Source of the DNA: Siphonodentalium dalli
Taxonomy: Eukaryota > Mollusca > Scaphopoda > Gadilida > Siphonodentaliidae
Length of the DNA stretch: 64,000 nt
Direction: 5' to 3'
Assembly (NCBI GenBank): GCA_032622095.1
Contig: CP136069.1
Coordinates: 188,097,122 to 188,161,121, forward strand
In this document: piece by piece, positions 48,235-60,216 of the stretch
Layout: every line of letters starts with the position of its first letter
How positions within the stretch are numbered: the first letter of the stretch is position 1
Translations under genes and position numbers: made by a program
The notes under the pieces: generated by a model
Database searches by the model: none
Seen by the model: the letters and a program-made list of their open reading frames with translations, nothing else
Told to the model about the DNA's origin: nothing

Positions 48235-48695
48235 TCAAGGAGGATATATGTAGGTATGTATTGACTGTCAGTTAAAACCGTAACAATACAACCTAAACTG
48301 TCTTCATAGATGTTACCTTTCTGAGGGTTCTCGATGTTCCAACTAGGGCTGTTTTTTGTAAGTGTCCAACATACAGTGTTGCTGGTATAACATTGAGCCA
48401 GTTAGACAAGTTTTTGCTTATGGCGCCTGTTGCTCCAATGACAATTGGAACTATAGTTGTCTTCAATCCCCACATTCTGCTTACTTCTATCTGCAGGTCA
48501 ACATATTTTTTTTAACCTTCTCGGTTTCCTTCTGTACAACACAGTAATCACTGGGGATTGCTTTATCTAACAACAGACACGTTCCATCGTCTCGGTTTTT
48601 AACGATGATGTCTGGTCTATTACACGATATAGTGCGGTCTGTATGGACCTGCGTATCACACAGGATCGTGATGTTGCCCTTAGTTGTCCTTAGTT
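48235..48695 (-). pseudogene. C-terminal domain of an RTE-like non-LTR protein, copy 1
   Basis: The minus strand reads CDTQVHTDRTISCNRPDIIV, NRDDGTCLLLDKAIPSD, VVQKETEKVKK, then after a frameshift at an A8 run, MWGLKTTIVPIVIGATG and TALVGTSRTLRKV. This matches a domain known at the C-terminus of a LINE-type reverse transcriptase family in corals and molluscs, with the pattern RPDIV...IIDVAIP...EKEKIEKYQDL...VVPVVIGALG. The RPD...D arrangement resembles a PD-(D/E)XK nuclease fold, though the central D-V reads D-K here. Fragment only; the RT domain is absent. Confidence 0.65.
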
Positions 48696-48719
48696 ATTAT
48701 TATTATTATGTTGGTTTTC

Positions 48720-48985
48720 TTTTTATATTTCCCTTTTAATATATTTAGTGGGACCAGACCTTGGTCCTAAGCCTGTGATTGAAAGGGGTTTCCGGAGTAT
48801 ATGAGCACTCCTAATTAGGGCTATCTTTCGTGCTTCGTATGGCGATGTGTTGCCGGGGGTGCTCACTATGTGTTTCTTGAATGTGTTTCTGATCAGACCT
48901 AGAGCACTAATAATCACGGTGGTTTTCATCCTCCACGCGCATCCGATCTCTATTTCTATGACCTTATATTTGAACATCTTCTCGA
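48720..48985 (-). pseudogene. C-terminal domain of an RTE-like non-LTR protein, copy 2
   Basis: A frame of 84 codons: FKYKVIEIEIGCAWRMKTTV, IISALGLIRNTFKKHI, PGNTSPYEARKIALIRSAHI, LRKPLSITG. It repeats the last part of the domain in copy 1 but differs enough to be a separate insertion. It ends at an ATT microsatellite (48989-49031). Confidence 0.65.
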
Positions 48986-48988
48986 GCT

Positions 48989-48990
48989 CC

Positions 48991-49031
<41 letters not shown>
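48989..49031. repeat. (ATT)n microsatellite
   Basis: About 14 uninterrupted ATT units. Shorter TTA runs occur at 48190-48215 and 48696-48712. Confidence 0.95.
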
Positions 49032-49290
49032 CTAGCTTTCATTAGTGTTGAGTTAGAGACGTGATCGAGGGATATAGTACTCGACCATTTGTTTAAAAGA
49101 TTCTATCTCAGAACAGAAGCATATCTAAAGTGATATATATACATGTACCTGCGTATGTCGTCGTGCAGTCATCCTCTGGTGCAACGTTGCTATAACTGCA
49201 TGTTCCTCCGCCTAAATCGCGGTTTATGGTTTCAAATGAATTCACTGAAATTCAAAGCGTTCATTTACTGGCATGATGATGTCATATTAA

Positions 49291-49382
49291 CCCTTTACCC
49301 AACAAACCGGCCAAAAACATATGGTCGACTCGCATATATAAGAGAATGCATTGACACAGGGCCGTTCTGTTTGGGTAAAGGG
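49291..49382 (-). mobile_element. piggyBac-like MITE, copy E (internally deleted, 92 bp)
   Basis: TTAA at 49287-49290 and 49383-49386. CCCTTTACCCAACAAACCGG at the left and GTTTGGGTAAAGGG at the right are the family ends. Between them only the distal half of one hairpin remains. A minimal derivative that keeps both termini. Confidence 0.88.
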
Positions 49383-49389
49383 TTAACCG

Positions 49390-50918
49390 TTCAAACTCTG
49401 TTGATTTTATTTGTTTCGATAAACTCACGTTGCGCAAGTAATGGTAAACGATTGTAGATCAAACAACGGATGCATTTAAAAATCTAGAATAAGAGCATAA
49501 CTAATATTGTAATAAATTGGTTCTATACGGAATACAATCCTGAGCTGGTGCCGAACAATGTTTTGTTTTTTTGAAAATGTTTAAAAGTGAGATTTTCAGT
49601 CGAAAACTACGGACTATCTAGAACATATAATACACGTCGGATGTGTTTCTATACATGTAATGGGTTCATACATCCTGCCGGACAACATGCACAGATCACG
49701 TCATGATATAAACCAAGTAACACTTATTGTCTCATAATCATGGTACAGCATGCGTGTTGAAAAATTAAAGAATTTCCTGCGGCAGAGGCTTCTGTTTGTT
49801 TTATACCTGACCCGGGCCCCTAAAATTATAGGAAAAGGTCAAACAAAAAACAATAAACCCCAAATTCAATTGACACCAAAACTCGATGGCCGACCATCAC
49901 TGCATGAGCTCATACGTGTAATTTCGTCCTCATTGTGTTTAATCGTGTCAAATCACCCGATCCGCATAGAACTATCAGATATAGGTACTTATTGACGGTC
50001 ATTGTTTACCACCTATTTATACGTATTGCATACAGTATACGCCCATCGGGCTCGTCATAATGATTATATCGACGAAATAATAGAGATATTCAGAAATTAA
50101 TAAACAATTAAAACACATTTACTTTAAAGAGCGTTTTATTTTCGACGAAATGTATATTGAATAAATAACGGAGATATTCAGATCTGAAAACAAATTTAAA
50201 GAACGTTTTAAAGTGATTTTAAAGAATACTCTGCAGTTCGGGTGATCAACTATGATGAAGTTATTTGCTCGATACCATGAACTCTATTTCTTTGCGATGG
50301 GCGATGAAGTAAGACAGAACTAAGACTGCAGAGCAATAATCTGTTAGGTATGATGTGTCGACTGAATGTCACTGCATGTGAGAGAATTTATTGCTGTAAA
50401 TGGTTATTGTCTTTGGAAACGCGTTATAATAAAAAGAAAATTGAATGCTTTTGAGTGGATACCAAAACTAATTTCACGAGTGAGCGAGACAAATAAACAT
50501 TTGACTCTGTATAAAACTACTTTTACTAATATGTTTATCTATACATACATACATATAGGTACATAATGTTCTTATTCTGTTATTGTAAAGCAAAGAACTT
50601 GATGAAGGCGCACAATCCGGTTTGAGTTCCATTAGGAAATACTGCGATCGACTTAAACTCCAAAAAAACTCGAGAAGGGTAGACCAAAAGCAGCATGTCA
50701 GATATTGAATATTTACCAATATATCACACGAACACCCTATCATATCATTAAAACCCATTACATATTTCCTGAATCATTAGTTGCATATATCACTTGGCAT
50801 CGCGCAACAAAATGATCGCGCGTCTTTACATTGATTAAGGAAGATTAATACTATTTCGATAAGCCGCGCATGACCAGACTCAGTTCTAGTTTTTTTATGT
50901 GATATACAAGATCTTCTA
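49390..50918. other. No gene recognised
   Basis: AT-rich sequence. CGACGAAATAATAGAGATATTCAG and a related unit recur near 50070 and 50145 in a short imperfect repeat, similar in style to the 8150-8350 tract. No coding signal. Confidence 0.4.
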
Positions 50919-51044
50919 CTCATTATGTTGGGTTACACGATTTTATGAAACTCATTTGATAACTTTGATTCACAACTCGTCTACGACTCGTGAATCAAAT
51001 TTATCAAACTCGTTTCATAAAATCCTATATCCCAACATAATGAG
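50919..51044. repeat. Foldback element, ~126 bp
   Basis: CTCATTATGTTGGG at the left pairs with CCCAACATAATGAG at the right. The arms continue through CGATTTTATGAAACTCATTT and its complement to a loop at about 50985 (CGTCTACGACTCG). Confidence 0.9.
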
Positions 51045-51149
51045 TTGGAGGTCATCAATATCTTGGTTTCATTTTCTTCAATATTTACTTCCGGCAAGAG
51101 TATTCTCAACCGACCCGATCACCACAGCGCAGTGTTCCATGTCACTTAA

Positions 51150-51397
51150 ACCCTTTCGTGGTGGGACCTGAGCTGGTGCATCATTATGGATCCTGTATGT
51201 GCCAGTGCATTAACTTACATATGCACCCCCATTGGGAGCCTAGCTTACATAAGCGAATGAACTGACTTACAAGGTAAATATTGTTAGGCTTATGCATTAT
51301 CTTATATATGCGAGGCTCCTTAGGAGACTCGCATAAAAATAGAATGCATTGGCACAGGGTTTTAGCAAAATGTCAGACAGCTCTAGTCTTGGAAGGG
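51150..51397 (-). mobile_element. Diverged relative of the dual-hairpin MITE, copy F
   Basis: TTAA at 51146-51149 and 51398-51401. Ends are ACCCTTTCGTGG and TGGAAGGG. It has a first degenerate hairpin (GTGCCAGTGCATTAACTTAC) and a second (ATTATCTTATATATGCGAGG, CTCCTTAGGAG, then the complement). The architecture equals copies B/D but the sequence differs, so it is an older or sister subfamily. Its right end stops 24 bp from the donor of the PAN exon. Confidence 0.65.
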
Positions 51398-51421
51398 TTA
51401 AAATTGGGTTAGAATTCTTAC

Positions 51422-51625
51422 CAGTAACACATTGCTTCTCGATGAGCTTCACGTTGTTAGTTGCGCCGGTGTTGGTGTTCCGGAACAACATACAGATAGA
51501 TCCGACGAACAGGGCTGACCAACAGTTATCTGTCGCCTGGCAGAGAGCAGAACATGCGCCTTCACTGGCTGCCGATTCAGAACTCATCTGTGTACTAAAG
51601 AGTTCGGCCATGTTGCATTGCCCGC
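51422..51625 (-). CDS. C-type-lectin/PAN membrane protein, PAN/apple-like exon
   Basis: Bounded by acceptor CTGTTTTATTTCAG (before 51625) and donor G|GTAAGAATT at 51421. Length 204 nt, phase 1 at both ends, so it is a symmetrical module exon. It encodes GQCNMAELFSTQMSSESAAS, EGACSALCQATDNCWSALF, VGSICMLFRNTNT and VKLIEKQCVT. Six cysteines in the order C-x(26-27)-C-x3-C-x5-C-x9-C-x(20-22)-C fit PAN/apple domains, which bind proteins or carbohydrates extracellularly. It splices in frame to the terminal exon at 34211 (junction Ala) and follows the lectin exon at 58030 (junction Gly). Confidence 0.75.
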
Positions 51626-51801
51626 CTGAAATAAAACAGGAAGTGTAATTTGTTAAGCCCGAAACGCACGTTTTGCATACAGCCAGACAAGAACTGCAAG
51701 ACATTTTCAATAAAGGGTATTTTTTAATCCACCCAGCAACAAGTCTTGATTTTCACACATTATCATCTTCATGTTGCATATATATTCGGAACACTAATTA
51801 A

Positions 51802-52145
51802 AGGCACGGTTGATATTCTACTCAAATAGTCACATCTGTTAAAACCGCCATAAACAGAAAGAATATTAAAATGTTGACATACTTTGTCTTATATCAATCT
51901 TAAATAATAAATATCGCGTATGATATTGTCAAGTTCGTATGCTTTGCTATGAAACAAAAGCCAAAAATGTTACAGAACCTGGCTTTTGTTTACATAAACA
52001 CAGTGTACGCAAATTGACAATAACATACTCTTTATTGTGATATTTGTGATTGGTATAAGAACAATATATGTCTATATTTTAATATTCTTTCTCTTTATGA
52101 CAGTTTTAACGGGTGTGGCTGTTTTAACAGCATATCCACTGTGAA
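51802..52145. mobile_element. Foldback (palindromic MITE-like) element, copy 2
   Basis: The left half (GTTAAAACCGCCATAAACAG, AAAGAATATTAAAAT) and right half (TATTTTAATATTCTTTCTCT, TTATGACAGTTTTAAC) are complementary, as are TGTTACAGAACCTGGC and GCCAAAAATGTTACAG within them. It resembles 5818-6360. Confidence 0.65.
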
Positions 52146-52290
52146 GGTCATCCGTGTCTGTAAGTACTATGCATTGAGCCGTATTGCCTGTGGCTACAGT
52201 GTGGTAGTGCAATTATCAATGGTTCAGTACACCATAAGAAGCCAATTATTAATTTCCATCCATTTCAACTGAGTCCTGATTTTTTTTGGT

Positions 52291-52377
52291 TGTTCCATAG
52301 CCACGTGGTCGATATCGTTGATACCGTTACTGCAATCCAAGCTAGCCGAAGTGGACGTAGGTTCGATTCCCTGTACG
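52291..52377 (+). repeat. tRNA-like SINE fragment
   Basis: A box TAGCCACGTGGTCGAT at 52298 and B box GGTTCGATTCC at 52360-52370, about 60 bp apart. The stems do not close as a functional tRNA. The body beyond 52380 is not recognised. Confidence 0.5.
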
Positions 52378-53799
52378 GGTGAGCCAGAGAATGCACATCT
52401 ACCATCACGCAAACTCAAAGATATTTCTAAAGTATACATTCTTTACCGAATGAACAGAGGCCACAGAAGTGCAGTGTTAACAAACGCTGACATTTTAAGC
52501 ACAACTAACTCGGAAATATCTAGTTACGTTATCAAAATTTAATCACTGAAAATAAAGCCTTGTGAACCTTATTCCTTTGCTTTTGGTGGCATATCTAGTG
52601 CGAAAAGCATTATCAAGTTGAAACGCTGAGTAAATAGTATATTCGTGTTATTATTCTGTGAAGTAGCTGAGACAGTATCCCAATATCAGTTGATAATTTG
52701 AAGCATTAGCATCAAAATCACCTTTGGGTGTTACTGTTCTGTGCAAACATGTTATTCTAAGCAACCCACTGGTGATACAGTTCTATACATGATATAAATT
52801 CGAACACGCTATGCACTTCGGGCCGTATATTGTTTTATATATTATTAAACCAGGCAATAACAGTGGCGTATGTCATTGACACAATCGGATACGTTGATTA
52901 ACACATATATGTACCAGTATAGGCATATAGCTATCTAGTTGCATGAGATTAAATGGCATTAGCTTCACTTCGATAGTAATAATACCCACCCATACAGTTG
53001 ACCAATGACAGAAAAGACACATTGCATGTCAGGAGATTATCAGATATTAGGTTGGTTTTCGTTTATTCCGGTTCTTTGTCGAAAGTTCTGATATCGTCGG
53101 AAATAACGTTCAACTGAATCATAGACGTGTTATGAGAACCCACATATCATGACATTAAGGATAATTTTGAAAAGACGCATTATGAACCAATAAATTGTAC
53201 TTGAATGTCTTTTGGCGCCAAATGATTCACTGTGTGCAGTTTCCATTTCACGTGGTATTGCTTGATATGTTAAGATGAGTCTGAACTTTACACCGGTAAG
53301 TTCTGACCAGCAGGCATGATAGAAACGTCGCAGGACACTTAGTTGCACTGTGTTTTGCGAGGCTCATGCAGCGAACTGGGTTAGCGATTCTCCTAAGTTT
53401 ATGTTGATATCACTTCGCCTCACATGCCGCCGTATAGGTAATCAAATCACCCTGTAATTCATATTAATCGATACACGGCACGGATCGATGGCTGATCCTG
53501 CCTCATATTGGAAGATTATATTTGCATTACATTTACCTTCATTATACGATATGCGCTATTAACAGAGAATAGCATAGAACAGATAAAAAAAAATACTATA
53601 TCCCATATATTATTATATTAGCCACTATAGAACAACGCGATTTAGAAAAAAATATAAAAAAATATGTAAAGCTTGTTTTTTACTCATGTTTTATATACAA
53701 ATAATTCATTTTTCGTTTGCATTAGGCTGACAAACGAAATTGGTCTAAATGAAATTAATAGACTTAAATCACATGTGAATTCTTCGTAAGTTGTGAAGT

Positions 53800-56700
53800 A
53801 GTTTCTCGGTTATATATACCGTATCGCTTCTGGGTTATAGATACCGCATCGTTTCTCGGTTGTATATACCTTATCGTTTCTCGGTTATATATACCGTATC
53901 GTTTCTTGGTTGTATTAACTTGTATATACCATATCGTTTCTTGGTTATATATACCGTATCGTTTCTCGGTTATATATACCGTATAGTTTCTCAGTTATAT
54001 ATACCGTATCGCTTCTTGGTTATATATACCGTATCGTTTCTTGGTTATATATACCATATCGTTTCTTGGTTATATATACCGTATCGCTTCTTGGTTATAT
54101 ATACCGTATCGCTTCTTGGTTATATATACCGTATCGTTTCTTGGTTATATATACCGTATCGTTTCTTGGTTATATATACCATATCGTTTCTTGGTTATAT
54201 ATACCGTATCGCTTCTTGGTTATATATACCGTATCGCTTCTTGGTTATATATACCGTATCGTTTCTTGGTTATATATACCATATCGTTTCTCGGTTATAT
54301 ATACCGTATCGTTTCTTGGTTGTATTAACTTGTATATACCATATCGTTTCTTGGTTATATATACCATATCGTTTCTCGGTTATATATACCGTATCGTTTC
54401 TTGGTTGTATTAACTTGTATATACCATATCGTTTCTTGGTTATATATACCGTATCGTTTCTTGGTTATATATACCGTATCGTTTCTTGGTTATATATACC
54501 ATATCGTTTCTTGGTTATATATACCATATCGTTTCTTGGTTATATATACCGTATCGCTTCTTGGTTATATATACCGTATCGCTTCTTGGTTATATATACC
54601 GTATCGTTTCTTGGTTATATATACCGTATCGTTTCTTGGTTATATATACCGTATCGCTTCTTGGTTATATATACCGTATCGCTTCTTGGTTATATATACC
54701 ATATCGTTTCTTGGTTATATATACCATATCGTTTCTAGGTTATATATACCGTATCGTTTCTTGGTTGTATTAACTTGTATATACCATATCGTTTCTCGGT
54801 TATATATACCATATCGTTTCTTGGTTATATATACCGTATAGTTTCTCAGTTATATATACCGTATCGTTTCTCGGTTATATATACCGTATCGTTTCTTGGT
54901 TGTATTAACTTGTATATACCATATCGTTTCTTGGTTATATATACCGTATCGTTTCTTGGTTATATATACCATATCGTTTCTTGGTTATATATACCGTATC
55001 GTTTCTTGGTTATATATACCATATCGTTTCTTGGTTATATATACCATATCGTTTCTTGGTTCTATATACCATATCGTTTCTCGGTTATATATACCGTATC
55101 GTGTCTTGGTTGTATTAACTTGTATATACCATATCGTTTCTTGGTTATATATACCGTATCGTTTCTCGGTTATATATACCGTATAGTTTCTCAGTTATAT
55201 ATACCGTATCGTTTCTCGGTTATATATACCGTATCGTTTCTTGGTTGTATTAACTTGTATATACCATATCGTTTCTTGGTTATATATACCATATCGTTTC
55301 TTGGTTATATATACCATATCGTTTCTTGGTTATATATACCGTATCGTTTCTTGGTTATATATACCATATCGTTTCTTGGTTATATATACCGTATCGCTTC
55401 TTGGTTATATATACCATATCGTTTCTTGGTTATATATACCATATCGTTTCTTGGTTATATATACCGTATCGTTTCTTGGTTATATATACCGTATCGCTTC
55501 TTGGTTATATATACCGTATCGCTTCTTGGTTATATATACCGTATCGTTTCTTGGTTATATATACCATATCGTTTCTTGGTTATATATACCGTATCGCTTC
55601 TTGGTTATATATACCGTATCGCTTCTTGGTTATATATACCGTATCGTTTCTTGGTTATATATACCGTATCGTTTCTTGGTTATATATACCATATCGTTTC
55701 TTGGTTATATATACCGTATCGCTTCTTGGTTATATATACCGTATCGCTTCTTGGTTATATATACCGTATCGTTTCTTGGTTATATATACCATATCTTTTC
55801 TCGGTTATATATACCGTATCGTTTCTTGGTTGTATTAACTTGTATATACCATATCGTTTCTTGGTTATATATACCATATCGTTTCTCGGTTATATATACC
55901 GTATCGTTTCTTGGTTGTATTAACTTGTATATACCATATCGTTTCTTGGTTATATATACCGTATCGTTTCTTGGTTATATATACCGTATCGTTTCTTGGT
56001 TATATATACCATATCGTTTCTTGGTTATATATACCATATCGTTTCTTGGTTATATATACCGTATCGCTTCTTGGTTATATATACCGTATCGCTTCTTGGT
56101 TATATATACCGTATCGTTTCTTGGTTATATATACCGTATCGTTTCTTGGTTATATATACCGTATCGCTTCTTGGTTATATATACCGTATCGCTTCTTGGT
56201 TATATATACCATATCGTTTCTTGGTTATATATACCATATCGTTTCTCGGTTATATATACCGTATCGTTTCTTGGTTGTATTAACTTGTATATACCATATC
56301 GTTTCTCGGTTATATATACCATATCGTTTCTTGGTTATATATACCGTATCGTTTCTTGGTTATATATACCATATCGTTTCTTGGTTATATATACCGTATC
56401 GCTTCTTGGTTATATATACCGTATCGCTTCTTGGTTATATATACTGTATCGCTTCTTGGTTATATATACCGTATCGCTTCTTGGTTATATATACCGTATC
56501 GTTTCTTGGTTATATATACCATATCGTTTCTTGGTTATATATACCGTATCGCTTCTTGGTTATATATACCGTATCGCTTCTTGGTTGTATTAACTTGTAT
56601 ATACCATATCGTTTCTCGGTTATATATACCATATCGTTTCTTGGTTATATATACCATATCGTTTCTTGGTTATATATACCGTATCGCTGCTTGGTTATAT

Positions 56701-57372
56701 ATACCGTATCGCTTCTTGGTTATATATACTGTATCGTTTCTCGGTTATATATTCCGTATCGTTTCTTGGTTGTATTAACTTGTATATACCACATCGTTTC
56801 TCGGTTATATATACCGTATCTTTTCTCGGTTATATATACCGTATCGTTTCTTGGTTGTATTAACTTGTATATACCATATCGTTTCTCGGTTATATATACC
56901 ATATCGTTTCTTGGTTATATATACCATATCGTTTCTTGGTTATATATACCGTATCGCTTCTTGGTTATATATACCGTATCGCTTCTTGGTTATATATACC
57001 GTATCGTTTCTTGGTTATATATACCGTATCGTTTCTTGGTTATATATACCGTATCGCTTCTTGGTTATATAAACCGTATCGCTTCTTGGTTATATATACC
57101 ATATCGTTTCTTGGTTCTATATACCATATCGTTTCTTGGTTATATATACCGTATCGTTTCTTGGTTGTATTAACTTGTATATACCATATCGTTTCTTGGT
57201 TATATATACCGTATCGTTTCTTGGTTATATATACCATATCGTTTCTCGGTTATATATACCATATCGTTTCTTGGTTGTATATACCATATCGTTTCTCGGT
57301 TATATATACCGTATCGTTTCTTGGTTATATATACCGTATCGTTTCTTGGTTATATATACCGTATCTCGTTTC
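53800..57372. repeat. 25-bp minisatellite, about 140 units, with 35-bp variant units
   Basis: Unit TTGGTTATATATACCGTATC plus GTTTC, 25 bp, with C/T variation (CGTTTC or CGCTTC; CCGTATC or CCATATC). About 14 units are 35-bp variants containing GTATTAACTTGTATATACC (for example near 53913, 54401, 55910, 56270, 57165). Because 25 is not a multiple of 3 and the unit lacks stops, all + frames stay open for hundreds of codons (up to 450). These peptides (LVIYTVSFLGYIYRIVSWLY) are by-products. About 54250-54835 recurs at about 55760-56345 (shift 1,510 bp) with very few changes. Confidence 0.97.
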
Positions 57373-58029
57373 TCGGTGTGGTTTAATTGGAATTTGTCGT
57401 TGTTTTAGCCACTTGGCCATATAACAACGTCGCCGGTTTTACGGATGGAGGATAGACGGTGAAGCGAGTTAGTGTCACTGGGAAATCGCTTTACTATGCG
57501 TGTTCAGTTTTGCCCCCTAAAACCCGCACATTATCTGCTTATAAAGAAGCTCTTTTAGGTAGATAATATGCTTATAATCGCCTCATTTTGATTCGATAAT
57601 GTGCTGAAAATGAGAGGATTTTAGTCACAGTATCGACTCATATTGATGCGATTCTAAGCAGATTGTGTGCGGACAATGACACAAATGAGCCAACCCACTA
57701 CTTTTCAGGTGTACTCTCCTTAACATGTGTTTTCACGGTGGCCCGCGCCATAAAACAATAACAACGGCTATGACTCCACCATCTGCTTATTTCAGAATCA
57801 AATAATCACATTATGTACCTATTTCACATTATAGGTCGAATATGTGCCTATTTACGCGAGGATATGTTCGGGATGTGTTAACCAATCTCCCCCTGGAAAG
57901 CAGCTGATACACAAATTATATCTTCATCAATCCACCCAATAATTCTCTCCATGACGTATATATGGCATTAATCTTACCGACTGAGTCACCGGGACTCCGT
58001 ATATGTATACAAGTAGTCGGTAAACAAAC

Positions 58030-58259
58030 CTTCAATTACTTCACATACAAATCTAGTTTCTGCATTACAGCCGGATCTCTTGTATTTAACAGAAGGTTGT
58101 GATACGTCGACTTTGACACATTGGTTAGTTGTGTCTGGTGCGTCTTGGGTTGCATGGGAGGTGGAGTTATACAGATAACACGTGTTCCACATAAATTCGT
58201 TGTTGGTGGCGTCTATGGTATGCAGCCCGATCAATATGTCGTCAGTCTGGTCACCATGA
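58030..58259 (-). CDS. C-type-lectin/PAN membrane protein, lectin-domain exon (C-terminal half)
   Basis: Acceptor CTTCCTTTTAG before 58259; its first base completes a codon (phase 2). The donor is GAAG|GTTTGT (phase 1). It encodes HGDQTDDILIGLHTIDATNN, FMWNTCYLYN, TTNQCVKVDV and RSGCNAETRFVCEVIE, the second half of a C-type-lectin-like domain. IGLH fits the conserved WIGL strand and GC...FVCE holds the last two conserved cysteines. The EPN/QPD and WND calcium-sugar motifs are absent, so calcium-dependent sugar binding is doubtful. Phases match the exons on either side. Confidence 0.8.
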
Positions 58260-59283
58260 CTAAAAGGAAGATATATACCCATATATTCAGGATTTACGTG
58301 ATTGTATGCATCAACAAGATGGCAGATTTTGAAAAAAAATGTACACAATAAATTGGTCATACATGACTGAAGTTTTGCTGAGATTTACACGGTGCGGAAA
58401 CACGTGGCTTTGAGGCTGGTGAGTACCACGCATACAAAATGGCCGAGGCTGGTGCAAACACACAAAAAAACATAATATATGAGGAACTGACACAAAACAT
58501 AGCATTTTTACTGTTACGAGCATATGCTAGTTTATTTCTAAAACAAGTTGATACCTTATTTGTTCGGATATCATCAGTGGTTTTCTATAACATTCTGACA
58601 AAAGTTGCCAGCCGGATGTGCGAGGAACACACCAGTCCATCCACATCTAGGAGAATCCTTCGACTAACAACTTTGGTCAGAATGTTAGAGCAAACAAATG
58701 TGAATTTGAACACAAATTAATAAGTATCAGCTTGTTTGAAAAATAGTATAGCATCTGCTCGTAGCGGACAAAATACATATGTCATATCGTAGTTTATTAC
58801 CGTTTATTCCTCGTTTCTAGTTGCGTTTTCGAACGCTTCGGCCATTTTGAATGCGTGATACTCATCAACTCGAAGCGTGATTTCCCACCGTGATATAAAC
58901 AACAAACTGCTTATTAAATAGACATGACTCACCATTTGCTACATGGCCAGTGAGATATACGCAAATTAGGCGTATACCAAACTCCACGCAGCGCCATCTA
59001 CGTTATCACTGCAATATAGAACTGCCACAAGGATGGTACTTTGCGGACCGATACATCTATTTTTACATATCGTCGGAACTATATTTAGTCGCATATTATC
59101 TTATTTTGACCACCAACAGTTTGCAATAATGGTAATTATTTCGGTATTGATAAGAACAAACTGAACTGAGCCAGACATTGACAATTTTAATCCTAAAACA
59201 TAAGAACTAAGAACACGTAAGAAATCCTTATGGCAGTGGTATCTCAGCGGAGCGACGGGAGATAACTCTGACTGGTGTTTGGA

Positions 59284-59434
59284 CGTATACCACCTAACAC
59301 CCGTAGTCGTTATATAGGGCGTACACACCAGCTAACACTCATAGTCGTTATATAGGGCGTATACACCAACTAACAATCATAGTCGTTATATAGGGCGTAT
59401 ACACCAACTAACAATCATAGTCGTTATATAGGGC
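59284..59434. repeat. 38-bp tandem repeat, four copies
   Basis: TATATAGGGC occurs at 59311, 59349, 59387 and 59425, exactly 38 bp apart. Full unit: GTATACACCAACTAACAATC then ATAGTCGTTATATAGGGC. The last two copies are identical. Confidence 0.95.
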
Positions 59435-60216
59435 TGGGGTGGAAACTGAAACATAATGTGATCATATGCCTGATATCAGCTCTGGGTCGACCTTCGGTAT
59501 CAGGCTGTTATGAGGTTACCTCGGGCTGATATCGGTCCTAATATCAAACCATCAAGTAATATCCTCTAAATATAGTTTGTTTGAGCCGAACTCATAATGG
59601 ACTTAGCGAATGAGCGAAGTCACCACCTAAAGTGTACGTGGGTTGACAGGTCTCAACGCGAATTGTTGCATACTCATCTGGTTGTCGTTATCCGTACTGT
59701 TTGTCCCTTATAATTTCACCCCACATGATTAGATCCAACATTCCAATCCATGTGTGGACAGTCATTCCCCATCGCCGATCGCAATGTTCTAACTAATACT
59801 AATACACTTGACAGAAACATGCGATTATTTATTATTAAGACCTTTCATTGGTCACTCTCCTTTTAAACAGTCTTCCCTTGCCATGGCCACATGCATGTAC
59901 TGTAGCAGAGCTTATCACAAGACCCATGTTTTGATCTTTTCAGATAGATATAAACCTATCTGAACAGGCTGTGTATTAATATGTCATTTTATCTGTTAGC
60001 CCATATGCACGTACGCGATAGTGGGAGTCATTTAAGAAAATATGGACATCTGGGATAATTTCGGGACATGAACGTGGCCAGATAGACGCCGCTGTGGGTG
60101 TTCACCTTTAAATTTCAACTGCGCACCCTTAATCCAGACCATAACCCCCCACCCAAAGTTGGCGAAATTCCATTTGCACCCCCTTGATTTGGAATTCTCA
60201 AACTGGTCACTAGGAC

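Larger units (their letters stand above)
34212..51421 (-). other. Intron of the lectin/PAN gene (17.2 kb)
   Basis: Donor GTAAGAATT at 51421 and acceptor TTGTAG at 34212, phase 1. It contains all of LIR-6k copy 2, several LINE relics, tandem repeats and MITEs. About 34212-35321 itself has no recognised feature except a G run near 34350. About 47650-48180 shows nothing recognised. Confidence 0.6.
51626..58029 (-). other. Intron of the lectin/PAN gene (6.4 kb)
   Basis: Donor G|GTTTGT at 58029 and acceptor TTTCAG at 51626, phase 1. It contains a foldback element, a tRNA-like SINE fragment and the 25-bp minisatellite. Bases 52450-53780 and 57425-57985 show no recognised feature. Confidence 0.65.

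Noticed and set aside
53860-57424. Overlapping + strand frames of up to 450 codons with periodic YIPYRFLVIYTVS peptides
   Set aside because: They are the three-frame translation of a 25-bp minisatellite without stop codons; all frames are equally open and the array lies within an intron.
58439-58720. 93-codon + strand frame starting ATGGCCGAGGC
   Set aside because: The start context is good but there is no recognisable family, no splice partner and no conservation evidence; it is in an intron of the opposite-strand gene.
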